A stretch of 64,000 nucleotides of DNA from contig NC_043746.1 in the NCBI RefSeq assembly GCF_902148845.1, forward strand, positions 16,573,057 to 16,637,056, read 5' to 3'. This DNA comes from Salarias fasciatus. Its lineage: Eukaryota; Chordata; Actinopteri; Blenniiformes; Blenniidae. Made by a program: the position numbers and the translations under genes. Under the pieces are notes generated by a model. It did not search any database and had not been told where the DNA came from. It was given only the letters and a program-made list of their open reading frames with translations. Shown here one piece after another: positions 47,401-58,900 of the stretch (the stretch's first letter is position 1; each line of letters starts with the position of its first letter).

Positions 47401-50400
47401 GCTGTCCCTCACCACGCCGTACTCCACCCAGAACCCGTCCAGGTGAGAACAACATGTAGAGGTGGAGAAACTGAATCATTGTTTAGATGTTCCATTGCTT
47501 AGTTTAGAAGGTTGTGTGAGTCCCCCGTTGCTGACCGTCTTTTCCTCTGGTGTTCAGGAGCAGTCTGGGAGAGTATCACAAAGACAGTCGAAACCTGAAG
47601 AGGCTGAAAGACTCCAGTGAGTTCCCCCATCTTAGTTTCTTTTCAGTCATTTTGCGTATAAAAATCTAACGTTCCCCTCTCTGAACATCACCTCCCTTTA
47701 GCAATGCGCTTCCGATTGTTGAAACACACGCGGCTCAACGTGGTGGCCTTCCTCAACGAGCTGCCCAAAACTCAGCACGACATCGCCTCTCTGACCGTCG
47801 ACGTCAACACCTACACTGTGAGTCCAGCAGATCCTGCAGAGCTGAACCGGTTCCTCTCACTCCGTTAGCTCTCTGTTCTCACCCTGCTTTCATGTCCTCT
47901 GCTTCCAGAACACTCTGCTCTCCTTCACCGTGAGTGGAGTCTTCAAAGAAGGTACGTCATTTAACCCATTCATCAGATCTCTGTCTTTTCCCACTCCCTC
48001 TGTGGCTGTTTCAGTTTATAATCAATCATGTCTGTTTTTCAGTTGCCGTTGATGGTAAATCCCGGGAATCCACAATGGCCTTCTCTCGAGTCTTCATCAC
48101 AGTCCCAGCAGGGAATTCTGGGTAGGTACAGAGCTCCCAGCAGCTTGTTGTCATTCATCAGTTTCACTGTGGTCAAAAACAAACACATTTAGTCTGTATC
48201 AGGTTTGAACATGGAGCTCTGTGTTGTGAAAATATCTGAAAATGAGACTGGTATTTTTTTTGTTTTGCCTCATAAAACAGAATATAGTCTCTCAGACACA
48301 GAGATACAAGTTCTCTTTCAAACCTCCCTCGGTATCTCACTATGGGAAACGCCTCCTGGCGTGACCGATCATGGGAGCTCCAATGACACCACGTCTGTCA
48401 TGTGACAGACCAATCATCTCGAGATGCATGGGGCAGCCCGCCCCCCCTTATAAGCGGTCCCCGCGCTGCACCCACCATTCTCGCTTTCTTCCACGTGAAG
48501 ATCATCACTTGGCTCCTCAGCGGTCCTGATTTTGGATTTTCATTTAACTGCTCTTCCGACGCGCCGTCAAGGTAGTCACCGAGCGTGAATTTCCAACTCA
48601 GGATTCACTTCGCTACTTTCGTCGTGAGAGTGTGCGTTTTTTGGCCTTAGTTTGACCGTCGAGGTCGGCTATGGCTACCGCTTCCTCGGCTAGCGGCAAG
48701 GGAAAGGACGTCGAGTCCCGTCCCTGCCCGGCCTCTTGCGGTTTCACCATTTCAGAGAGAGACCCACATCCTCTCTGCATCGCCTGTATGGGAGTGCAGC
48801 ATGCCCAGGCTTCACTCGCGGACAACGATAACCTGGACCTCCTTAACGACGATAATGAGGAGGATGATGAGGACGCAATCCTCCCGCCAACTCCGGCATC
48901 CCGACCCAGCAGCTCCGTTAGCGGAGGAATCCAACCCCCCTCTTCACCCTCGGAGGTCGACCTGCATGAGGTGTGTAAACGGGCGGCATCACGGCTTGGT
49001 ATAGACTGGCCCGCGTTACCGGATGACAAGGGCGAGGAGAGGGATTTATACGACGGCAAAATTCTGCCGTCTCGCCCGGTGTCGAAGAAGCAGGTCATGC
49101 CCGTCGTCCCAGCGTGCATGAAGGAGATGAAGCGGTTTTGGGATAAACCGTTTCGCCACAGAGTCCCCGACAAGGGTTACTCCGGCCTGGAAGTGGCTAA
49201 CAGCGGGGAGTGGGGCCTCAGAGGTCCCCCGGTAGTGGAGCAGGCAGTGGCTTCTCACTTCCACCCCAGCCACCGGTCCACGCTCACCGCGGCGGGCCCC
49301 ACCCTCCTGGAGAAAATGGCGCGCTTCTCCGCCTCCATGTTTCAAAAGATGTACAAATCAGCAGCCCAGTCAGTGAACAACTTAAATGTTGTCACCCTGC
49401 TGACAGCCTACCAGGCTGAACTTTTCCAGGAGATGGGGGTCCTCCTGGATAAAGGCTCCCCAAGTCCCAAAATATGGGAGGAGATGTGTGTGGTCACGGA
49501 CCTCATCCTCCGTGTCTCCAGGGCTGCGGTCCAGGGCTGCGGCCTTGTTATGGGGCTCGCAGTGGCAGGAGAGAGAGCGCTCTGGCTGAATCTCTCCAGC
49601 CTGTCGGACCAGGAAAAACAGGTCATTATTGATGCTCCCTTCGACCCGTCAAGGACTAAGGACTTGTTTGGCGAGGCTGTCACGGCCATGCAGCAGACCA
49701 GTGACCTGAGGAAGAAGCAGGGAGAAGCCTTTGATCTCTGCCTTCCTCGCAAGGTTGCCTCTCGCCCCACCCCGCCAGGGATTCGCGGCTGCAGCGAGAG
49801 CGCACAACAGCAGCTATAAGGACCCCAGACCACGCATGTTTGAGCAGACAGCGTCTCACCAGCGCGGAGCTCAGCATCATAAACACTGGCCCAAAAAGTC
49901 CTTTGTCGCTGTAGCTGCCGCTCCAGGCACCGGTCCGACCCGCCCGTCCCACCCCCCGGACGGGAAGAAAAAACGGTCAGCCTTGGTGTCGTGGTTCGCG
50001 GACACAGAGGCTCAGCAGTCAGCACTCACAGAGATCCCTGCTCTGAGCCCCTCCTCAACAGGTCACATGTTTCCCTCTCCTCTCAAGAAACGGAGGATGG
50101 ATGTTCTGGACCAATGTTCCGCTCAGCGCTGTGTAACGGCCCCGTTTGGTCTTCCCGTTCCCTATGGTTAGGTTTATGAAGGGGGCGCGTCGGCTGCGTC
50201 CCGTGCGTAAACACCCGGTCCCGTCATGGGATTTACCCACGGTTCTGGAGTCGCTCACAAGTTTGCCCTTTGAGCCGTTAGAATGTGCAGATTTAAGAGT
50301 GCTCTCTCTTAAAACTATCCTGCTGCTGTCTTTAATGTCAGCTAGACGGATAGGTGAGTTACAGGCTTTGTCTGTGCACGCCTCCTGCCTTCAATTCTCC

Positions 50401-52186
50401 CCAGACTATGGGAAGGTTACCTTGCGTCCTAACCTAGCATTTGTGCCTAAGGTTAGTGATTCTGCATACAGCTGTTCCACGCTTGAGCTGCTCGCTTTTC
50501 ACCCACCGCCGTTTGCAGGGGAGGATCAGCGACGGCTCAATTTCCTTTGTCCTGTGAGAGCGTTACGCATCTACATGGACAGGACGAAGCGATTTCGGAG
50601 GAGCAACCAGCTCTTCATATCGTGGGCTCCCTTTCATAAGGGGAGGGCCCTGACGCGCCAGCGCCTGTCACACTGGGTGGTGGAGGCTATAATCTTGGCG
50701 TATGAAAGTCGTGGTTTGCAGCCCCCGGAGAGGCTGCGGGCCCACTCCACCAGGGGTATGGCCACCTCATGGGTCCTGTTTAAGGGCACATCTGTGAGGG
50801 ACATTTGTGCCGCTTCCAGCTGGGCATCTCCACACACATTCATCCGATATTACAGGCTGGACGTGACCGAGACATCTCTGGCTCATTCAGTCCTGAGTGT
50901 GGGTTCATCTTAATTGCGTGCTAGCCCTAGGGGAAGGTTGAGGGTGTCGACCCATCGCGGGTCGCGGCTTTGTGGGCTTCGGAGCATGAAAATCTGGGAG
51001 TGGGCTGTATCTCCCATAGTGAGATACCGAGGGAGGTTTGAAAGAGAACGTTAGGTTACTCACGTAACCCCGGTTCTCTGATAACCGAGTGAGGTATCTC
51101 ACAACACTGCCCTACTTGCATCAGTGGGGTGGAAAAATTACGCTTGAGAATGGTGGATGCAGCGCGGGGACCGCTCATAAGGGGGGCGGACTGCCCCATG
51201 CATCTCGAGATGATTGGTCTGTCACATGACAGACGTGGTGTCATTGGAGCTTCCATGATCGGTCTCGCCAGGAGGCGTTTCCCATAGTGAGATACCTCAC
51301 TCGGTTATCAGAGAACCGGGGTTACGTGAGTAACCTAACATTTCGTGGCTCACAGTATGTTCAGTACATTTTTATATTAACAATTGTTCAGGTTTTGAAC
51401 TGCAGTGAAGACTCATCTCCATGACCTTAGCATGAATCAGTGCTTCGTGACTCCAGCAGCTAAATGAGGTGCAAGACGACTCACCAGTTGTTTATTAGCT
51501 AGAAGGTTTAGACTCAGCGGAAAAAAGAATATAAATCTGACTGAATTCATATCATGAATGACTTAAACCGAGATTATTTTGACTAAATCTTCTGGTCACA
51601 GTGAGGCAGTTTGTCGTCCCCACAGCTGTGAAGTGGTGGCCAAAGCAAGGCTTTGAGTCCACATGACAAACAGTTCAGAAAACTTCCAATCCAACTCACT
51701 GTGAATCTTTTGTTCTTCCTGACAGTTTGTGCATCGTCAACGACCACCTTTTCATCCGAATGGCCACGACCGAAGAGATCCGCCGAGCGTTTGTGGCTCC
51801 CGCCCCGACCCCATCGTCCAGCCCCGTCCCCACCCTCACTGCCCCGCAGCAGGAGATGCTCACCGCCTTCTCGCAGAAATCGGGCATGAATCTGGAATGG
51901 TCCCAGAAGTACGTCTTGTTTTTTTTTTTCCCCCCCACTTAGCATTAATGAGGTGAGAACGTTTTTTTAAATGCCTCACTGCTTGTTTTCTCTCTCAGGT
52001 GTCTGCAGGACAACGAGTGGGACTTCAACAGAGCAGCACAGATCTTCACTCAGTTAAAGGTGACATTAATATTTTGATTTCCTCTCATCATGAGTGTAGA
52101 AACATTGGTGTGCCAAAACTCCGAAACTCTTTCTCTTCTCTTTCCAGACGGAGGGAAAGATCCCAGACGTGGCGTTCATAAAATGA
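35422..52186 (+). CDS. nxf1: Nuclear RNA export factor 1 (NXF1/TAP), 21 coding exons
   Basis: NXF1 with NXT1 carries mRNA through nuclear pores. Coding exons: 35422-35449, 36678-36888, 39013-39172, 39252-39335, 39509-39613, 39780-39860, 40333-40402, 40677-40765, 40892-40999, 41095-41204, 45060-45096, 46883-46951, 47144-47199, 47335-47442, 47558-47616, 47702-47817, 47909-47951, 48043-48121, 51726-51908, 51999-52059, 52148-52186, giving 631 residues (human 619). Order: Arg-rich N-terminus with a Gly/Arg-rich patch from exon 3; RRM ([20 protein letters not shown]); leucine-rich repeats ([14 protein letters not shown]); NTF2-like domain ([21 protein letters not shown]); and a UBA-type C-terminus ([20 protein letters not shown]). 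Intron 10 (3.9 kb) carries a CTE-like structure. Intron 18 holds a DIRS element. AATAAA lies at 52208-52213. Confidence 0.97.
36889..39012 (+). other. nxf1 intron 2
   Basis: An AT-rich 2.1-kb intron between GATT/gtaagt and tgtag/CAACCC. I see no gene, RNA gene or clear repeat in it. Confidence 0.6.
41205..45059 (+). other. nxf1 intron 10 (long, conserved position)
   Basis: The 3.9-kb intron lies at the position of the mammalian NXF1 intron that is known to be retained. If it is kept, the frame reads on as RSVCDAGG and stops at 41229, giving a protein of about 356 residues that keeps the RRM and leucine-rich repeats and loses the NTF2-like and UBA parts. It also holds a GTGA tandem (about 41262-41280), a 24-base poly(A) at 43326-43349 and the CTE-like element at 43549-43641. 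Confidence 0.8.
43549..43641 (+). promoter_or_regulatory. Constitutive transport element (CTE)-like RNA structure
   Basis: A CTE binds NXF1 itself and lets an intron-containing mRNA leave the nucleus. The sequence shows a closing stem GGCGAGTA (43549-43556) with its exact complement TACTCGCC (43634-43641). Inside are the two loop strands ATGACGGGTAAGA (43573-43585) and AACCTAAGGCAGGC (43609-43622). These match, nearly base for base, the loop strands ATGACGGGTAAGA and AACCTAAGACAGG of the classic CTE (from memory). A small GGCT-GGTT-AGCC hairpin precedes the first strand, as in the known element. Its place in intron 10 agrees with the element described in mammalian NXF1. This is host sequence, not a viral insertion. 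Confidence 0.88.
45885..46440. mobile_element. Dispersed fish repeat bounded by ACCTCCGCCA / TGGCGGAGGT
   Basis: ACCTCCGCCA at 45909-45918 is inverted as TGGCGGAGGT at 46430-46439. Between them lie phrases common to this fish repeat: CAAAATTTAATGG, AGTTTCATTGCAATCCGT, and CAACCAACCAACAAACC before the right end. No coding frame. It lies in nxf1 intron 11. The superfamily is not assigned. Confidence 0.65.
48310..51339 (+). mobile_element. DIRS-family tyrosine-recombinase retroelement (fossil)
   Basis: The element is 3.0 kb long in nxf1 intron 18, in the same direction as the gene. It starts GTTCTCTTTCAAACC and ends GGTTACGTGAGTAACCTAAC, with no target duplication visible, as expected for the family. 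Terminal inverted repeats (about 48328-48483 against 51145-51295) differ at only a few positions, which suggests a fairly young insertion. Parts: a gag-like region (48671-49819; a Cys/His cluster, [20 protein letters not shown]) and a tyrosine recombinase (about 50176-50913; [21 protein letters not shown]). An internal complementary region lies before the right repeat. No reverse transcriptase / RNase H part is recognised, so the copy is incomplete, with at least one major loss. Confidence 0.85.
51012..51102 (+). repeat. Internal complementary region (ICR) of the DIRS element
   Basis: The segment is the inverted complement of the element's left end (GGTTTGAAAGAGAAC) joined directly to that of its right end (GTTAGGTTACTCACGTAACC). 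This is the circular-junction template known for DIRS elements, and it fixes the element's two outer limits. Confidence 0.85.
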
Positions 52187-53120
52187 AGAGTTCCGTTAAA
52201 CATGTGAAATAAAACCTGCAGTCGATTTTATTTATAGCTTTTGTTTTATCATTCATTCTTTGCCTTTATTTTGCTTATTCCAGAAAAGTTTTGAACAAGT
52301 TACGTTAACTGTTATGAGCTAATTGTGAACCGTTCGACCTGAATACTGACATAAGGTCTGTAGTTTCCACGGTAGCCTCAGTTTCTGTTCATTTGTACAG
52401 AAATCATTGCAGATTTCATAGGAATAAAGGCACGCAGAGAGTGAAATAATTATATCAGGATTTGTTTGTATTTCAATAAAACTATTTTCTATCATACAGT
52501 TGATTTTTTTGAACACGGTGTGTGTCGGTGTGTGTGTCTGCAGTCACTTCAGTGAAGTGAGGAAGACAGATTTGTTAGAAACTCGATTTTGGATTTGAAA
52601 ATGTTTTCACTGCTAAGTGGAATCTGTTGCTTATTCTTATTTTACAAATGGGGGGGGTGATGCTGAAGGTGAGTGGATTCTTAAATACTAAATACTAAAT
52701 TTATAGAAAGTTCAGTTCACAATGTGGTGAAAGATGGCCAAGATAAAAGCTGCGTTACAGTCAGACTTCCTGTTGACTTGTGGTGGAACGATCAGGAGTG
52801 CAGATGTGGATCTTGTTCTGTCTGCTGTTACCGGGGTCGGTCTGGGGTCACTGGGCATTCCCCTGCTTCAGATGGGAATGCCGAAGGAGTGTCTGTCAGG
52901 TCATCTTTTGTTCTCTGACCTTCAGACCAATTCCACATGTGGGTTAAAGCTCTTTGCATTAAATTCCCACCATTCATTGAGAGCTGCTGATCACCGGGTC
53001 TTCTTCTCCTCTTATCACACAGTAAAGATTACTATTGCCTTTTCTCAAGGGTGTTACAACTTTTTATTTCTAAGAATGTAGCTGTACAGTTCTAAAATAA
53101 TACATTCTGAGTGAAACATT

Positions 53121-53132
53121 GACCCCTGGTGG
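53121..53132 (-). promoter_or_regulatory. CTCF-like motif
   Basis: The minus strand reads CCACCAGGGGTC, one base off the CTCF core. It is oriented toward the plus-strand motif at 31553. Confidence 0.4.
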
Positions 53133-53589
53133 CTCGAGGTGAAAGTAGGCTGCAGCAGAGACTGAAGTGAGGCGATCTTAGGTAGTTTATTTTATTCTAA
53201 CAGAAAAACTGGCTAAATACGACACTGGAACTAAACTTTATTTGAAAGCAATTTGAATCAATAACTGCAAACGTTGAGGAAAACATCTTGAGATGAACAC
53301 TTGCTACTTACACACTGTCAAGTCATTGAACTGCCAAAGAAGGAAGCGAAAAGAGAACTCAATTTCAATGAGTGAACCCCGGACTGATTTCTAACAACAA
53401 ACACTGATTAAAATATTGCCACTGCATTCTTTCCTGAGGTATGAGACTGAATATGCAACAATTTGGCAACAAAATCAGTGAGGGCAGTATGCTCAACAAG
53501 CTGGGACAAACCTAATTGCAGTTCTGGGTTTAAACAAAGTATCTGATTAAACACACAGGCCCAAATGTGAAGGTGTTGTATGTGCACTG

Positions 53590-53830
53590 AAAAGTGTTTC
53601 CTAATTTTGCTCGGTGGCAACACAATGTGGCAGCTGTGGCTTGGTTGGCAGATTGAAGTGTTTTGAGCAAGACACTGAGCCCCAAATAACTCCCACTGGA
53701 TGGATCGAGCGCCTTGCATAGCAGCCTCCTCCACGTGTGAGTGAATGTGATTAACCGTGTGAAATGCTTTGAAGCTTCTCGAGCTGTGGCAAAAAGCACC
53801 GCATATAAAAGTAGGATCCAAATCCATACA
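53590..53830 (+). repeat. Dispersed fish repeat
   Basis: Phrases such as TTGGCAGATTGAAGTG, GAGCAAGACACTGAGCCCC, GCGCCTTGCATAGCAGCC and GTGTGAAATGCTTTGA match a common fish dispersed repeat that usually ends in a run of AAAGCGCTATATAAA type. Here the end is degenerate (AAAAGCACCGCATATAAA). Confidence 0.6.
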
Positions 53831-54059
53831 AAAATGTTATTGGTATTGGGTTAAAATGGGGATTGACGTATTTAAATACAATAATATTTCTCTGTCTCAT
53901 TAGTTCATAGATTATGTTCTGATTCTCTGATTCTGACATTTTAAACAAAAAGTCCAAATTGCCAGCATCATTTTAATCAAATGTAAAAGTGATTGCATTG
54001 TGCCTTAGCATACTATCTATCCACACATTCATACCCACATTAATATACACGTCAATGCT

Positions 54060-54290
54060 TTTGGGCAATGGGCCATTTTCACAGCTCTACTACTTCCTGA
54101 AATTAACTGTGCACATTCATTTCCTGTCTTGCATTATTGGCCAAAATGATAAATCCAGGTGTGTCTTGTTGCAGCAGTCTAAACCAGACACACCTGGATT
54201 AATCAGTTTGGCCAATAATGCAAGACAGGAAATGAATGTGCACAGTTATTTTCAGGAAGTAGTGAAGCTGTGAAAATACCCCATTTGCAC
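54060..54290. mobile_element. Near-perfect palindromic foldback element
   Basis: The left arm (TTTTCACAGCTCTACTACTT, then GTGCACATTCATTTCCTGTC and CAGGTGTGTCTTGTTG) is repeated in inverted form to the right with few mismatches. Arms are about 100 bases each and the loop is short. Transcribed, this would form a long hairpin. It is probably a MITE of a DNA transposon. No coding capacity. Confidence 0.75.
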
Positions 54291-54305
54291 TGACACAGAC
54301 ACACA

Positions 54306-55217
54306 ATTGAGGTCAAAATTATTGGCCATGCCACGAATTAAAAAAAAAACAATTAATTTTACTAGATTTTCCAAACATCCAAGTTTTATTTTGGATAATT
54401 ACAATATTTTACTTTGCACACAGAAATAAAATGATTTCACAACAAAAACTACAAGGGTCAAAATTATTAGGTCCCCTGATGCTAATGTATCCTTTTATTA
54501 TCCCTTTATGCAGGATTGTTATAGTTTAAAAAAAAAAAAAAAAAAAAAAGTCTCCAAATCCAGTGAACTGAAGACCAGGCATTGACCATGGTCTTCAGTT
54601 CACTCAACAGATTTTCAGTGAGACTCCGTGGAGACCAGTCAATAACCTTCAGTTTTGTTTTCTGGAGGTAGTTCTTCACCAGGAGCGAAATTTGTTTTGG
54701 GTTGTTATAATGTTGGAGGAGAAAGCGGCGACCCAGACCCTGGGTCTGCTGCTAAATCCTTGAGATTTCCTTTCATAATCTTCACATATCCTTCTTTCTT
54801 CATGATCCCTTAAACCTTGATGAGATTCCCAGTTCCAGATGCTCTGAATCATCCCCACAGCATGATACTCACACCATCATGTTTAACTGTGTAGACAGTG
54901 TTCTTTGGGTCCTCTCTTCACTTCTTGACACTTTGAAATGTTGTGGTATCTTTTGTATATTCTTCTCCTAGTTTGTAAGCATCAAACATTTCCACACTGA
55001 GTTCTTTTGTTTCTGGCATGACACTTTATTACGCTTTCTCAAATAACAGCTAAAACCCTAATGAGGTTTATATGCTATGTGTAAAGTGCAGGACAACCCT
55101 CAGCTTTAATTTGATTAGTTGATTACAATCTGAGGTTTACAAACTCAAAATAAGTGTTTGTACAATGGTGGTTTGTGGTTTGGCAGGGTCAGTAGGGGCA
55201 AATTATTTTGACCCTGG
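54306..55217 (-). mobile_element. Tc1/mariner element with transposase relic
   Basis: Terminal inverted repeats GAGGTCAAAATTATTGGCC (54309 on) and, at the right, GGGGCAAATTATTTTGACCC (55196 on) bound about 0.9 kb. The minus strand carries recognisable Tc1 transposase pieces such as LLQHYNNPKQ followed by KNYLQKTKLKVIDWSPRS and LLSELKTMV, matching the family's QQDNDPKHT and KVIDWP...ENLW...LK region. The frame is shifted between parts and the aspartate of the NDPKH motif is changed to asparagine, so it is dead. A poly(A/T) run at 54528-54549 interrupts it. Confidence 0.8.
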
Positions 55218-55344
55218 TATTTTTTTATTTCTAAATAAAGCTTGGATGTTTGGAAAAGCTGTGTTGAAAAAAATAAGTAGTCATTTTTTTAACTTAAAAT
55301 TTCATAGAGTGGGCAAAAATTGAATATAGTATTTGTAACAAATG

Positions 55345-55345
55345 T

Positions 55346-55400
<55 letters not shown>
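55345..55400. repeat. (TTTA)n microsatellite
   Basis: About 14 perfect TTTA units, immediately before the atg2a promoter region. Confidence 0.95.
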
Positions 55401-55487
55401 TCAATCAGTTTTGTAAAAGCGAATAATCCAAAATGTGAATGTATGTACGTAACGTGAACGTATGTTTTAGAAACATTCGACCTTACC

Positions 55488-55766
55488 AACATGGCGCCAG
55501 GATGGTACGAACGTCCTTTTCCGGGTTTTGCAATCGTCACCGTGACGTATTACGCAAGGACGTTGACCATACCATCAGTTGGCGTATGATAACAATAAAC
55601 AACCCTGAAACAAGAGATACGCACCAACTGGATCTGTCGCTCCAAATCGACATAAACGGACCGAAAATATGTGCCGAGACAGTCACGGACGGCTGGAGTA
55701 ACTTCTCGTCAAGAAGCGCTAAAGTCTCGGCGGTCCTGACACAAAGGATTTTGTAGTTTTTGTGTC
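55488..55766 (+). promoter_or_regulatory. Probable atg2a promoter region (CRE, YY1-type motifs)
   Basis: AACATGGCGCC (YY1-like, from 55489) and TGACGTATTACG (from 55543, a cAMP-response/ATF core) lie in a locally CpG-rich stretch 400-460 bases upstream of the atg2a start. A stress-responsive ATF site would suit an autophagy gene, but this rests on motif match only. Confidence 0.4.
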
Positions 55767-55946
55767 CAACCGAGGAGAGAACCACGGTTCCAGCTTGCCC
55801 CTTCCTTAGCCCCCTGTAGCTAGCTGCGGCTCATTCCTTGTTTTGCACACTTTGTTTTGGTCTGTTATGCAGTTTCCAGAGGACTGTATTGTTACTCGTT
55901 CTCCTCCGCCACCTCTTCATTCCCTCTCCCCGCTCTCTCTGGCCCT

Positions 55947-58900
55947 ATGTCTCGCTGGCTTTTCCCCTGGTCGGGCTCAATCAAGAAGCGGGCCTGTCGG
56001 TACCTCTTACAGCACTACCTCGGTCACTTTCTGCAGGAGCGCCTGAGCCTGGACCAGCTGGGCTTGGACCTCTACAACGGCAGCGGTGTCATCAAGGAAA
56101 TCAACCTCGATGTGTGGGTGAGTTCGGAAGGGGGCAGAGGGACAGCTTTTGCAGCGGCAGTCACCGTGTGTTTTTGTCGGACTCGTGCACCGTCGAGTGT
56201 TTCGCAACAGCTCTCGAGTTCATCAACAGTCTCCGGCGTCGTGCTTCGAGCCTGGCTCGCGTTTCTTCGAGGAAACGCTCTTCGGGGAATACACACTTCA
56301 TCACCGCTGTGTCTCAGCAGACTGGGAACATGACGGGGCTGCCGTGCAGGAGTAGATACACAAGTCTGTGAAGACCTGTTGTGGCCTATATGTGCCAGAA
56401 ATAATCGCTCTTTCTGTATTTCCTCTAGCATTACAACTCTATATTTACCAGTCTCACTTGAAACTTGAAGATTTCGCAGATACACCCCAGATTTGAACTC
56501 CCTAAACCCTGTGCTTTTGATGATCCACATCTTATAAGTGAAAAACACAGGCTGGTCTTCACACTTTTCTTTAACATGTTAGCTGTAACACAGAGGCTTC
56601 ACATATCAGCATTTTACTGCATGTGAATCAAAACAGTCTTCATGTTTTATACATTTAGTGTTCTGGTTTCACTCCTTTGTCTCTCTGGAATGGTTTACTC
56701 TGGAGGTGTAATCAAGTTGTTTTTGTTTCTTTTCCTTTGTGTTCCTCCCCTGACTGCTTCCTCCTTTCTTCAGGCAGTGAACGAGCTTCTGGAGTCTCTC
56801 GGCGCTCCTCTGGAGATCGTGGATGGCTTTGTGAGCACCATTGCTGTGACCATCCCCTGGCAAAACCTTCTGACTGACCACTGCACCTTAGAAGTTTCTG
56901 GTCTCCAGATAACATGTCGACCCAAGTACCGGACCAGTGAGTTCTTCAAAGATTGCATAACTTTCCACATGTTCCATTGAGGAACACAGTTTGGTCATTT
57001 TGTCTCCAAATTTTCAGAATATATTCAAATATTCAATAAAAGTCAGTAGGATTTTTTTTTTATTATTCAAATGAGGAATCAAGGATTGCAACTTATCAGT
57101 TAATGGACCATCTACCACAGTATTTAGATTTTTGAACCCAGTGTGACACATTTCCTCTGCAACATTTAACCCTCAACACAGTCGGATAGAAGTCATGTGA
57201 GGTGAAGCAGCAGTTCAGCCTCATCTTGCTCATGTATGAATCAACAAGAAACTAGGATCTGACTGTAAAGTGATGAAACAAATGATAACTCTCTACTTTA
57301 AATAGGATTAATTATGCTTAGCAGCCTCTGCTCAAATCTGCTGAAGTCTCAGATGATAAAGCCAGGATTTCAGTTTGTGAATTGAGGTTCTAGGTTCTAG
57401 AATTAGGATTTCACCAGTCTGGATTGTTGATGTTTAACAAGCTCCTTCATGTTAGTTCAGCAGTATGTGTGTTACGGGGGAGGTTGAAAGGCCAGCATGA
57501 GCCTCCTCTCACTCTGCCAAGCCTGAAATTCATGAATGCGGCGTGGTTTTGTTTACCTCCAGGTGGGGGCTGGGACTCGCAGGGCTGGTCATCCAGCATG
57601 ACCTCCAGCATGCAGCTGGCTCAGGAGTGCCTGAAGGACCCCCCAGAAGCATCCGAGGAGCCGCCGGCTCCTCTGGAGGGACTCGAGATGTTTGCACAGA
57701 CCATTGAAACGGGTGAGTCGAAGCTGCGTCGGTTCCCTCTTTGTTTTGGCTTCTCAATAAATGTCGAATTAGTAATTTATCTCCACACGATGCGTCCTAA
57801 TATTAAATTAAATTGAAATAAAATTTTATTGAATAAAGGCTTAATTTGTTTGTTTTGCTTATTTGCGGAAATGTATTTCCTCAACATGAAGAATTTTTCT
57901 GACTGGTCAGTGTTAAAGACCTCTCCTGTGTCTCTCTCTCTCTCTCCTCATGCTGTCTGCAGTCCTTCGTCGCATTAAAGTCACCTTTATAGACACTATT
58001 GTCCGCATTGAGCACCATCCCCTGGACCTGGAAACAGGCGTCGCCTTAGAAGTGCACATCAAAAGGTATGTCAGAGCTTCCTTCACAAGATTCACTCAGT
58101 GGTTTAATAAAAAAAAAAAGAAAAGCTCCAAAGAGGAAAAACAAGACTGTTTGTCCTGCGAAGCGCTGCTTTGCTGTATGTTTATAATATTGTGGTCATG
58201 CTGTGATGAGCTGAGACCTATTTTTAACTTGTAAAAAACAAATTCTATCCTCTTTCTAGCTCAGACTCTGATCAAGGGTCATGTCATCTATCATTTAGAG
58301 TGTGTGTGTGCGTGTGCGTGTGTGAGACAAGGGCGAAACATCCTCTTTAAACTACATTGATGAAATTTATTGCGCAGCAGTTTAATAGAGGTCTCTGCGG
58401 ACTCCCCGCAGGCTGAGACGTTTTAGCTTCGATCCATACATCGTCTGGCCCGCCTCAGAGAACTCAGGGTTGCAGCACGCTGGAGAATCATCCCAGCCAA
58501 CTATGGGTGGAGTCGGAGTATATCTTGGACACGTCACCGGTCCCGAACACACACAGATGGCGTCACACACTCATATTTACATCTGAGCGCTGAACATCTT
58601 GTACTTCTGGGTTCTCTGGGTATGTTACAGTTCTGGAATATGCCAGCAGTGGAGAACCGAGTCTCTCAGACCTTCACACTTGGTATCTTGTAAATCTTTA
58701 GAAGTTCATCAGTGTCTTTGTTTCTCAGTGCGATTCGTTCGACCCTGTGTTGAGTAGTTCTGTCATCACAGATCAATGTTTTTGCAGTTTCAAGTGTGCT
58801 GCATTCATTTGGAAGATTGTACGTGAGGAGAAGAGTTGCCTGATTATACACATCTTGATATACCGTAGTGCTGATCTCCTTAAGACACGCCCTGCTTCAT

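Larger units (their letters stand above)
52187..55946. other. nxf1-atg2a spacer, rich in transposon remnants
   Basis: Contains the nxf1 3' UTR, a CTCF-like motif, a dispersed repeat, a 230-base palindrome, a Tc1-like transposon relic, a TTTA microsatellite and the atg2a promoter with 5' UTR. The frames at 52734-53081 and 55439-55756 have no recognisable protein features; the second lies in the CpG-rich atg2a promoter region. Confidence 0.6.

Noticed and set aside
52734-53081. 115-residue open frame after nxf1
   Set aside because: No recognised domain, single exon, in a repeat-rich spacer. Retained only as an unlikely candidate.
55439-55756. 105-residue open frame just upstream of atg2a
   Set aside because: It lies in the CpG-rich promoter and 5' UTR. 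No match to a known protein and no splice connection to the atg2a frame.
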